The notes under the pieces are model-generated. The model saw only the letters and a program-made list of their open reading frames with translations. It had not been told where the DNA came from and searched no databases. Below, in pieces: positions 1 to 8,817 of a DNA stretch of 64,000 bases. Position numbers and translations under genes: made by a program. How positions within the stretch are numbered: position 1 is the first letter of the stretch; each line of letters opens with the position of its first letter. This DNA is from Viola odorata (Eukaryota; Streptophyta; Magnoliopsida; Malpighiales; Violaceae). The DNA lies in assembly GCA_963691705.1 (NCBI GenBank), contig OY829541.1, forward strand, positions 56,157,931-56,221,930, given 5' to 3'.

Positions 1-1472
1 TCGAGGTCCCGAATGGTAAAATAGGCAAATCAACAATTAATTCCAGGAATAATAAAACAAGTCAGCAGCAAGTGCAGAAATATCGACACAGGCGTGAAAC
101 AGAACAAGGGCGAAATAAACACAAATAATCAGATGGAGAGAGTGTTCTCGGCAAAGGCATTCTGGGTTGCATTCGGGACCAGATTGTCACTGGCTCAAGG
201 ATATTCTATTCAAGACATCATAGAAATGACATGGGGACCAGATTCCTCGGATATCCCCTACTTTTCTCTTAAGAGAAACTACCCCCCGTTTCCACATATG
301 AGGTAGTCTTGACAGTTCGCCATCCCTCCAGGCACGAATGCGGGAGGGCCATACTCAAACTGCCCATGAAGCTAAGAAAAGACAGATCTAGAACTAAAGT
401 CCCTCAGTTTGTCAGGCTCGTGACCTAGCCCTAATCAACTATCCAACCTATCTATTCAAGACCACTTCAGCGTAGTCAAGACTAAACAGATGCCTACTTG
501 CTCATGCAATTTTCCTTCCATATTCATCAAATAAATGGCAGCATTTACACAAAATAATTCTCAGCTGATCAGACCTTAAATTAAATCATGCAAAGATGTA
601 ATTAAACCGATGAATAGTTAAATACAGCATCAAGAATATATTAAGCACATTAAGGCCTCGAATCTGCCCTTGCAACCCTTGAATCAACCTTGCCAAGAAC
701 TAGAAATTTAGCTGCTCATACTTAAAGATAAACAAATAATAATTAAAGAAAGCATAACAAGTAAATAAATAGATTAAGGGAAGAAAACTTTGTTACTAAA
801 TTCTGTTTAGAGCTCGGCAGCAAGGTTGAATGAGCTAACAAGAGCTAGAGAGAGAAACTAGAGTGAAATCTAAGGAGAACCAACTCTAAATTATGCTAAG
901 TGATTCCAAATTAGGAAGAGCTCCCCTAAACTATTCTTGGATGCCCTTTATATAGTAGGGTTCCAAGCACAAAATATCTACAGCCCAAAAACTAGGGACA
1001 AAATGCATTAATTGAAAGCGTAAAAAAATGGATCTATGTTCCTAAGGGCACAAAGCTGAAAAAGCATAAAGCTGTCTGATTTTTCCAGCTTTGGCAGGTC
1101 TGGACTGGGCTCAAGGTTGAACTGGTCAGATCCGCAGGGGTTTGGTAATCAGCGCAGAGCATCAGAATAGTGTCAGAGGGACCACATGGGCGTTAGGTGG
1201 GATGACGCGTGGAAACGTCATTCTTTACCCTTCGAGGGTCCCGAACTGGGAATCCGACTCGGGACCTTGAACGCTGCTTTGGACTCGGGACCTCAACTTT
1301 TGGCCTTGAAGCTCGATTTCGCTCAAAATGCACCAAAAATGTATGTTTTTGCATAAACCCCCTTTTTAGGCCTAGATCTGCAATAGTAATGAAATCAAGG
1401 GTAAATTAGCAGAATCTAGCTCTAAATGGGTGAGAAAATGGAGGGAAAATCATGCATAAAAACATGCTATCA
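1..1472 (-). repeat. 3' LTR of the Athila-like element (partial, cut by window edge)
   Basis: This direct repeat matches 19443 onward with an offset of 19442. It ends at the CA of catgctatca, which on the minus strand reads TGATAGCATG, a normal LTR start. The first roughly 256 bases of the + strand side lie outside the window. Visible differences from the right copy include a/g at 777 and g/a near 1198. The open frames in it (for example at 94-306 and 1209-1409) have counterparts in the other LTR and look like chance ORFs. Confidence 0.93.
946..955 (-). promoter_or_regulatory. LTR TATA box (3' LTR copy)
   Basis: On the minus strand the sequence reads CTATATAAAG, a good plant TATA box. It is oriented to drive transcription of the element, and the same box is present in the other LTR at 20388-20397. 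Confidence 0.55.
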
Positions 1473-1511
1473 AATAACCCCCACACTGCCCAATGCTCGC
1501 CCTCGAGCATT
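1473..1511 (-). promoter_or_regulatory. Polypurine tract and adjacent hairpin of the Athila-like element
   Basis: On the minus strand a purine run (GTGTGGGGG) lies just upstream of the 3' LTR, where the polypurine primer for plus-strand DNA synthesis is expected. Next to it, positions 1492-1511 form a perfect 8-bp stem (AATGCTCG/CGAGCATT) with a CCCT loop. The same arrangement recurs at 3760-3798, 4816-4851 and 8756-8791. Confidence 0.7.
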
Positions 1512-2091
1512 CACAAAATTTAAAACAGTCCCACAATAGAACAGACACACCAGACCATAACACAGAGAATAAGCATGCTTGTCAGGATTCGGGACCCCGA
1601 ATGAATACGGACCCCGCCTGGATACACCTGCATCAAATCATAAGGATAACGACCCTTGAGAAGAGACTTTTCCACATCAGCCTATTCACCAGCAGTCCTC
1701 ACATCGATTGGTGTTTGCACTCACGCTCGTGAACAAGGTTAGGTGTTTAAACACTCAAGTATGCTATAACGGGGCACAAAAATCAAGCTTGCATATCAAT
1801 CCGAGTACATTAGACGCATGCATAAGCAATCTAGCAATCAAAAGACTTCGCATCGGGGGCAAGAAGGGGAAACAAGGAAGTTAAACGATAGGGGGAAATA
1901 GAAAGAAGTATCGTGAGAGGAAAAAGTGGAGAAGAGGGAGAGTAAGGAGGTGAAATGAGGTGGTGGTGAAACCAACTCAAACCTAGAACGCTCCCTTGGC
2001 AGAAGGAATCAAAGCGGTGAGACAATGTTGCTGGAGCGAAAGCTAGACAAGGCTTTTCTTCTTCGAGGGGGCCCTTGCTGTATTTCGGGAC
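1512..2091 (-). other. 3' untranslated part of the Athila-like element
   Basis: No supported gene is present here. The stretch lies between the polypurine tract and the nested element. The open frame at 1831-2418 runs across the junction into the LTR of the nested element and is not a gene. The last four bases (ggac, 2088-2091) are repeated at 7817-7820 and look like the target site duplication of the nested element. Confidence 0.6.
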
Positions 2092-3759
2092 TGACGGGGG
2101 TGTCGCGTGCCCTGCATAAATAAAAATATTACAACTGGTCACTAAACTACAAATGAATGTAGATAGCGGCAAGAGGTTCGAACACAGGGACAAATCGGTC
2201 CAATCTTTATTGCTCCTGCAAATGACAATAATCAGCAAAGAGGTGAGAGTATGATGGGTTGAGAAACAAAAAGAACGAAAATGAGATTGCATAAAAGAAA
2301 ACAGTAGAGAAATAAAGAAATACAAAAGAGAAAGAAAATCCCTAGTAGAGATCCTTATGTGGTGACAATTCCATGCTTGTTGATCATTGACAAAATACAT
2401 TTTCGAAATGGTTTTCATAGAAGAAGTTGTGGAACCAGCTCACACTAGATTCCCAACCTGCTACAAAAGTATTTAAAAGAATCACTTCATTTTAAATACC
2501 CTAATCTTCCTAAGTTCATCCTAAGATTCTAATCCGCCACTTTGCCTTGGCTATGCAGAGCCTTCTACAAAGGAATCAGAATACTTATGGAAGCACTTGA
2601 GAGATTGATTAAAGACAGTGAGGTCCCTCTTCTAGACAAGGGAATACTTTCATCATCCACGAGTCTGGTCTAGTCTGGCACTTGACCCAGCTGTCACCTA
2701 GGTCGGCCCTTCTCAAGGCCTCGGGATGGGATGACCGCCTAATTCAATTCCTTCTATCAGCTTAGACCAAGCAAATACCCCTCATGCCCTGCTGATTTGT
2801 CTACAACTGTTCTCTAAGAGTGATTTAATCACAAGAGAACTGACTGTAATCATTCAAATCAAAATCCAAGTTGGCCAAACTCAAACTTAAACATGAATAA
2901 ATTGGAGTTAAAACAAGAAGGAGAGAAATATGAAAAACGTTTTTATTTAAGATCAAAGAGTCTCACAACCTACTGGAATCATCAACCACAAGATCCCTAC
3001 CAGGAATGGAGGTTCTTAGTTACAAAACATAATGGAAAATGATACAAGAAGTGGAAATCCGAAAATACAAAAAGCTGGAAAATCTGGAAAATGGGAGAAA
3101 TGCTGATTTTCTCTCTACTTTCCTCCTACTGTCCTTGATCGTTGTTGTTCTTCTCTTCAGCCCGAAATTGCTATCTTAAATGGTCCTTCATCTACCTGCA
3201 TGCTCCTCTCCAAGGTCAGTCAACACTAGCTCACAAGCTCCCAAAATCTTGTCTTCAAAGTGCTTGTACACTAGTGAGAATATTCTCCCAAAAATAAGAA
3301 GAATGTTGATTCATTCTTCCAAAGGTGTTTGTAAGCTCAAGAGAATAACAAGGAGTGGCCCAAGAAGTCTTGTGTCTGATAAAAATGAGTCCTAAGAAGA
3401 CAGGAAATGCACTAGAGAATAATTAATTATAGCACGGAAAAACATGGTCAGTGCAAGTCCAGCTGGAATCCTGCTAGGTTGCTTCTTGTCGAGGCCTAGA
3501 GGAGAGCTGATTTCGGCAAAATGGTGAAGTGGCCTTGGGACGAATGGACCAAATTCAAGACAGCAAAGCTGAAAACGAAACTCCATCACCAAATGATTGA
3601 TTTAAGCTCTAATCTTCAAGCTTTCTGCTCCTTTCCTTCAGATTGATGCTCCAAAGGCTGTTTATAGAGAAAGGAAGCAAAAGGACTTAAAGTAGCATAA
3701 TTACCATCTCAATTAATAATAAAAGAGAAGATAAAACATCCATAATAAACCATCAATCA
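2092..3759 (-). repeat. 3' LTR of the nested non-autonomous element
   Basis: This repeat has TG...CA termini on the + strand (tgacggggg to catcaatca) and is 1668 bp long, identical in length to 6149-7816. The differences I saw are at the gtcgcg/gtcgcc site near 2104, the a/g near 2374, and three t/c changes between 3290 and 3475. A minus-strand TATA-like CTATAAACA lies at about 3659-3668. Confidence 0.93.
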
Positions 3760-3798
3760 TATACCCCCACACTTAAACCATGCTTGCCCTCAAGCATG
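3760..3798 (-). promoter_or_regulatory. Polypurine tract and hairpin of the nested element
   Basis: On the minus strand, AAGTGTGGGGGTAT precedes the LTR start, as expected for the plus-strand primer. Positions 3779-3798 form a perfect 8-bp stem (CATGCTTG/CAAGCATG) with loop CCCT. Confidence 0.7.
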
Positions 3799-4815
3799 AA
3801 CTAAAAACACAGAAAACACCCTCTGTACAGAAAATCAACCCCTGGGCTGAACTCATATGAACACTTCAAAAACCAACTCTTTCAAGCAATGCTCAAACAC
3901 ACCAAACATCACAAATGTGCAAATATTCAAAAAGTGGTAAGATAGCATGTTGTTCAACCAGGAAATAAAGCCCTAGAACTACTGTCTTCTCTGCCCAAGA
4001 CACAATCCAAACGCAGCTGCCACACACACAAAAATACACAAGCAGTCATGCAACAATTATAAAAATACAAGCAACAAAATTAAAGAACACCACCAATCTT
4101 TCCTCTTTCCCTTTTGCACATTTTCTTTCTTTTAGGCCTTCGGCCTCTTATACCCCCTTTTTGTTTTAGGCCTTCGACCTCTTATACCTCCTTTTTATTT
4201 TTTCTTCTTCTTCTTCCCTAGGCCTTCGGCCTCTTATACCCCCTTTTTTATTTATTTTTTTATTTTTTCTTCTTCTTCTTCTTCTCCTCCTCATTTTTTT
4301 TTCCTTTCCTTCCTTTCCAGGTTCTTATACCTTTCCACAATCCCAGAAAACACAAACATGCAGTCATGCAAAGAATTTAAAAAGTTAGCCATGCAAAAAC
4401 AAAAATTAAAAACTTGCAGCAATATTATGGACGGGAGCTTCATCCCAAGGTCTTGAGATGAGAAGACAGTACAATCCTAGCAAAATATTTCCTAGGACAG
4501 CAATACCCATCATACAACCATGTAAATAAATGCACAAGTTGTAAAGCCAGAAGTATTTAGCATTGCAAGATGGAGTTAATAAGTCAAGTATTTACATGAG
4601 TTCAGTTTTGGGATTTCAATTCTATACAAAAAAGGGTGAAACACAACAAGAAAAGAAAAACGACTCATGCATAAATGAAAACAAGCAGAAGCGCATGCAA
4701 AAATAATTGAACTAAACATGCGCCAAAAACAAACAGCAGAAAAACATGCATAAAAACAGAAAAACAAACATGCACAAAAACACAAAAAAAACACAAACAA
4801 ACACGAAAGTGTCTC
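3799..4815 (-). other. Non-coding interior of the nested element with repeated AGGCC-TTC-GGCCT hairpins
   Basis: No supported gene is present. Between about 4131 and 4320 a unit beginning with taggccttcggcctctta and followed by a pyrimidine or AT-rich run is repeated three times (near 4133, 4168 and 4219). Two copies contain a perfect 5-bp stem with a TTC loop and the middle copy has a mismatch. A CTT/CTTC-rich low-complexity stretch follows. The frames at 4576-5021 lie in low-complexity sequence and are not convincing. Confidence 0.5.
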
Positions 4816-4851
4816 TCCCCTACACTTAAAGGACACATTGTCCTCAATGTG
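4816..4851 (-). promoter_or_regulatory. Internal PPT-like tract with hairpin in the nested element
   Basis: The + strand reads cccctacactt followed by a perfect 7-bp stem CACATTG/CAATGTG around loop TCCT (4834-4851). This is the same purine-tract and hairpin arrangement found next to the 3' LTR, but here it lies about 320 bases downstream of the only ORF of the element. Confidence 0.45.
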
Positions 4852-5174
4852 AAAGAAAAACCACACAACAAACAAGCAAACAAACAAACAGAACAGAACA
4901 GAAAAATGAAAAAGAGAGGGAAAGAAATGATAAAACCCGGGGCAATGATCATGGTAGGGGAAGAGCTGGAGGCTTCGGTCAGCTCGTCTCGAGGCCTAGA
5001 GGAGAGCCGGGAGGCCAGCACTGGAAAAATTCCAAAAATCCATTATTATGCAGAAAAAACGATTAACTAGAAATAAAAACGAAAATAAAAAAAATGACAA
5101 CGAAATGAACATGGGTTGCCTCCCATGCAGCGTCCCTCTTTATAGTCTTGGACTAGACATTGAGCGTCACTTTG

Positions 5175-6065
5175 TCAACCAATCCTACATAATGCTTTGA
5201 ATGCACGAAGTTTGATGAGAATAATCTCATTTCGTGCATGGTCTCCTACCAAAGAAATCTGTATGCAACCATAAAATGATTCAAATTCTGGTTCGGGTGC
5301 ATGCATAATAAAAAGATAATATTGGTTGTGAATGGAGGGTAATTCAATAAATGGATCAATATAATCAGGGAAATTCAGAACTTCCCTTTCAAACACAACC
5401 GTCTGTGGATTCTCAACCACTTTGATTTCTTCCTCAATCCTCCTCGCATCCTCCTCTAGCTCGATGCTACAACAAGTGTCCACAAACTTCGTCTCCTGCT
5501 CCAGTGACATGCTGGAATGAGTTTGGGTCTGATTGGACTGCTTTGACTGAGTGGCAACTTCTGCTGAATTTTCTGGGCTTGTTTCTGGTTCTGGGTCGTT
5601 CATCTCAAGGCCTTGAGATGAAGCGACCTGCTCGGGCAGATTTTTGTTGCTCACAAAAGAGGCAGTGCTGGCATCAGATTCCACGTTTGGTTGGAAGTTT
5701 GAAGGTATGTATCTCTCTCTTTCCTTCTCAAGTGCAAGTTCTCTCATTTGCTTCGCTAACCTTGCTAAATTCTCCTCTGTTTCCTGCATAAATGGAACTA
5801 AGATTTTCATTAAAATTTCAGAAACATTGGGTACTCGGCTAGGTTGCGGAGGCTGGAAATATTGATAATTAGGAACTGATTGCACTCCATAATCAGAACT
5901 TTGTTGGTTCCACCAAGTGGGATAAGGAGTAGATATGTATGGATTATAATTTGGCTCATATCCCCACTGTGGCGGACCAAAACATCCTTCATGGCTGGAC
6001 ACATCTCCTACACCAAAACTTTGAGGAATAGGGGCTGATTGAGAAAAATAATTGAAATTGCTCAT
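5175..6065 (-). CDS. 296-codon ORF of the nested non-autonomous retroelement, function unknown
   Basis: This is the only long frame in the interior of the element and starts 60 bases inside the primer binding site, the position usually held by gag. The first third is rich in Tyr, Pro, Asn, Gln and Trp (residues about 1-75) and looks disordered. Residues about 80-115 are charged and could form a helix or short coiled coil (the MQETEENLARLAKQMRELAL region). A Ser/Thr/Glu-rich linker then leads to an acidic C-terminal part. I see no zinc knuckle, no protease DSG/DTG motif and no RT motif, and I do not recognise the family. It could be a remnant of a gag-like protein or a captured sequence. The near-identity of the flanking LTRs means the open frame alone is not evidence of selection. 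Confidence 0.5.
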   Translation of the reverse strand: MSNFNYFSQSAPIPQSFGVGDVSSHEGCFGPPQWGYEPNYNPYISTPYPTWWNQQSSDYGVQSVPNYQYFQPPQPSRVPNVSEILMKILVPFMQETEENLARLAKQMRELALEKERERYIPSNFQPNVESDASTASFVSNKNLPEQVASSQGLEMNDPEPETSPENSAEVATQSKQSNQTQTHSSMSLEQETKFVDTCCSIELEEDARRIEEEIKVVENPQTVVFEREVLNFPDYIDPFIELPSIHNQYYLFIMHAPEPEFESFYGCIQISLVGDHARNEIILIKLRAFKALCRIG

Positions 6066-6125
6066 AAAAAAAAAGAAAACTGAAAATTGTCACAAACAAG
6101 AAAAATGAAAATCAGTACACCATTG

Positions 6126-6143
6126 TCCCCGGCAACGGCGCCA
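6126..6143 (-). other. Primer binding site (tRNA-Asp) of the nested element
   Basis: The + strand reads TCCCCGGCAACGGCGCCA, which is the 3' end of plant tRNA-Asp(GTC) including CCA, so the minus-strand element RNA is complementary to it. It lies five bases from the 5' LTR that starts at 6149. It is not a tRNA gene because no cloverleaf precedes it. Confidence 0.9.
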
Positions 6144-6148
6144 ATTTA

Positions 6149-7816
6149 TGACGGGGGTGTCGCCTGCCCTGCATAAATAAAAATATTACAACTGGTCACT
6201 AAACTACAAATGAATGTAGATAGCGGCAAGAGGTTCGAACACAGGGACAAATCGGTCCAATCTTTATTGCTCCTGCAAATGACAATAATCAGCAAAGAGG
6301 TGAGAGTATGATGGGTTGAGAAACAAAAAGAACGAAAATGAGATTGCATAAAAGAAAACAGTAGAGAAATAAAGAAATACAAAAGAGAAAGAAAATCCCT
6401 AGTAGAGATCCTTATGTGGTGACAATTCCATACTTGTTGATCATTGACAAAATACATTTTCGAAATGGTTTTCATAGAAGAAGTTGTGGAACCAGCTCAC
6501 ACTAGATTCCCAACCTGCTACAAAAGTATTTAAAAGAATCACTTCATTTTAAATACCCTAATCTTCCTAAGTTCATCCTAAGATTCTAATCCGCCACTTT
6601 GCCTTGGCTATGCAGAGCCTTCTACAAAGGAATCAGAATACTTATGGAAGCACTTGAGAGATTGATTAAAGACAGTGAGGTCCCTCTTCTAGACAAGGGA
6701 ATACTTTCATCATCCACGAGTCTGGTCTAGTCTGGCACTTGACCCAGCTGTCACCTAGGTCGGCCCTTCTCAAGGCCTCGGGATGGGATGACCGCCTAAT
6801 TCAATTCCTTCTATCAGCTTAGACCAAGCAAATACCCCTCATGCCCTGCTGATTTGTCTACAACTGTTCTCTAAGAGTGATTTAATCACAAGAGAACTGA
6901 CTGTAATCATTCAAATCAAAATCCAAGTTGGCCAAACTCAAACTTAAACATGAATAAATTGGAGTTAAAACAAGAAGGAGAGAAATATGAAAAACGTTTT
7001 TATTTAAGATCAAAGAGTCTCACAACCTACTGGAATCATCAACCACAAGATCCCTACCAGGAATGGAGGTTCTTAGTTACAAAACATAATGGAAAATGAT
7101 ACAAGAAGTGGAAATCCGAAAATACAAAAAGCTGGAAAATCTGGAAAATGGGAGAAATGCTGATTTTCTCTCTACTTTCCTCCTACTGTCCTTGATCGTT
7201 GTTGTTCTTCTCTTCAGCCCGAAATTGCTATCTTAAATGGTCCTTCATCTACCTGCATGCTCCTCTCCAAGGTCAGTCAACACTAGCTCACAAGCTCCCA
7301 AAATCTTGTCTTCAAAGTGCTTGTACACTAGTGAGAATATTCTCCCAAAAACAAGAAGAATGTTGATTCATTCTTCCAAAGGTGTTTGTAAGCTCAAGAG
7401 AATAACAAGGAGTGGCCCAAGAAGTCTTGTGTCTGATAAAAATGAGTCCCAAGAAGACAGGAAATGCACTAGAGAATAATTAATTATAGCACGGAAAAAC
7501 ATGGTCAGTGCAAGTCCAGCTGGAATCCCGCTAGGTTGCTTCTTGTCGAGGCCTAGAGGAGAGCTGATTTCGGCAAAATGGTGAAGTGGCCTTGGGACGA
7601 ATGGACCAAATTCAAGACAGCAAAGCTGAAAACGAAACTCCATCACCAAATGATTGATTTAAGCTCTAATCTTCAAGCTTTCTGCTCCTTTCCTTCAGAT
7701 TGATGCTCCAAAGGCTGTTTATAGAGAAAGGAAGCAAAAGGACTTAAAGTAGCATAATTACCATCTCAATTAATAATAAAAGAGAAGATAAAACATCCAT
7801 AATAAACCATCAATCA
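6149..7816 (-). repeat. 5' LTR of the nested non-autonomous element
   Basis: This direct repeat of 2092-3759 has the same length (1668 bp). It is bounded by the tRNA-Asp primer site on the left and by ggac of the probable target duplication on the right. A minus-strand TATA-like box lies at about 7716-7725. The sequence ggttcgaacacaggga at 6232-6247 resembles a tRNA B-box and is shared, with one change, with the surrounding Athila LTR. Confidence 0.93.
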
Positions 7817-7820
7817 GGAC

Positions 7821-8755
7821 CGAGGCTCGAGGCCTTGAACGGATACTGGCTGTTGTTTTTCCTCTTCTTGGCCTTGAAGGTATGGACTTGCTCTCTTCTC
7901 TCTTTTATTTATCATTTTTCTATATATAAATATATATATTATTATTTTTTATTTATTTATTTTTTTATTTATTTTTTTTTTCGAGAGAGAGAGAGAGCTG
8001 TTCTGGGTGAGGAATGAGACCTTTTCTTTGGGGGCCAGATATCTGCTTCCACTCCTCCATACTTGTGTTTTGCTCTGGATGGGAGGCGATTTTTTTCGTT
8101 CTGGTCTGCCCTTGAATGTAGCTTTGAGGTCTTGAATTTGCGCCAACATTCGGGGTCTTGAATGTTTACAGGACCCCCACACTTTGCCTTTTCTGCTTCT
8201 TCTGTTTAGTCTAGCCCTCGATAGCGCTCCCAACAACATCGCTCACCTGCCAAGAGAAAAATCAAAGAAAGTTCAAATGGTCAGAATGAAGGGTCAAGAA
8301 GGGTTTCGGGGGCAAGAAAAGAAAATAGAACAGAAAAAAATGAGAGAAAACAATGTGATGCGAAGACTTAATCTTTTTGCTGCTTTCCTATGTCTAAATG
8401 TGTCTATACCCATGGATATCATGCAAACCCAACCAGTACCTAGTCATGCATCTATCACTTAAACAATAAACGTAGGCATGAAGGCTCAAATGCTCACAAG
8501 GTGTTAATTCATGACCACTGGTGTCTAGGTCTTGAAGCAGATATAAGGTATAACAGGCAGGGTATAAATCATTCAGGGCCTTGACTAGGACAGCATTTTT
8601 ATTCTATGTGCATAAGTCAGGTGTGTGTCCATCATTGAGGTGTTTTCAAAATTAGGTATTGAGCTAAAATCCGAGAAAATTGAAAAGTAAATCATGCATA
8701 AACTTAGGAAAATTAAACTAAAATATAAGCATAATAAATACTAGTAGTTTAAACT
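7821..8755 (-). other. 3' untranslated part of the Athila-like element (continued)
   Basis: No supported gene is present. The stretch resumes the host element after the nested insertion. It contains an ATTT-rich run with a GA microsatellite (about 7920-8000) and a further cccccacactt tract near 8174 without a clear hairpin. The short frames here are scattered on both strands and have no recognisable motif. Confidence 0.5.
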
Positions 8756-8791
8756 CCCCCCACACTTAGGCAGCGCATTGTCCTCAATGCG
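8756..8791 (-). promoter_or_regulatory. Internal PPT-like tract and hairpin just after the 3' ORF
   Basis: The + strand reads ccccccacactta followed by a perfect 7-bp stem CGCATTG/CAATGCG with loop TCCT (8774-8791). It begins about 27 bases downstream of the stop of the 668-codon ORF. It copies the layout of the true polypurine tract at the LTR, so it may serve as a second plus-strand primer or an RNA signal. Confidence 0.5.
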
Positions 8792-8817
8792 GGAAGGAGA
8801 CAAAAGATATAGCAGTT

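Larger units (their letters stand above)
2092..7816 (-). mobile_element. Non-autonomous Athila-group LTR element (LARD-like), nested
   Basis: Two direct repeats of exactly 1668 bp (2092-3759 and 6149-7816) flank a 2389-bp interior. I count about five substitutions between the repeats, so this is a very recent insertion. The minus-strand reading has a tRNA-Asp primer binding site at 6126-6143 and a polypurine tract at 3760-3770. The bases ggac at 2088-2091 and 7817-7820 are a probable target duplication. The interior carries no reverse transcriptase, protease or integrase, only a 296-codon frame of unknown role, so proteins must come from elsewhere. The shared primer site and PPT-hairpin module with the surrounding Athila-like element suggest that relatives of the host element supply them. 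Confidence 0.92.

Noticed and set aside
94..306. 70-codon + frame repeated at 19536-19748
   Set aside because: It lies inside the LTR, antisense to the element, and is repeated only because the LTR is repeated. It has no protein family motif.
1831..2418. 195-codon minus frame
   Set aside because: It spans the junction between the Athila 3' region and the LTR of the nested element. Its second half recurs at 6146-6475 as LTR sequence.
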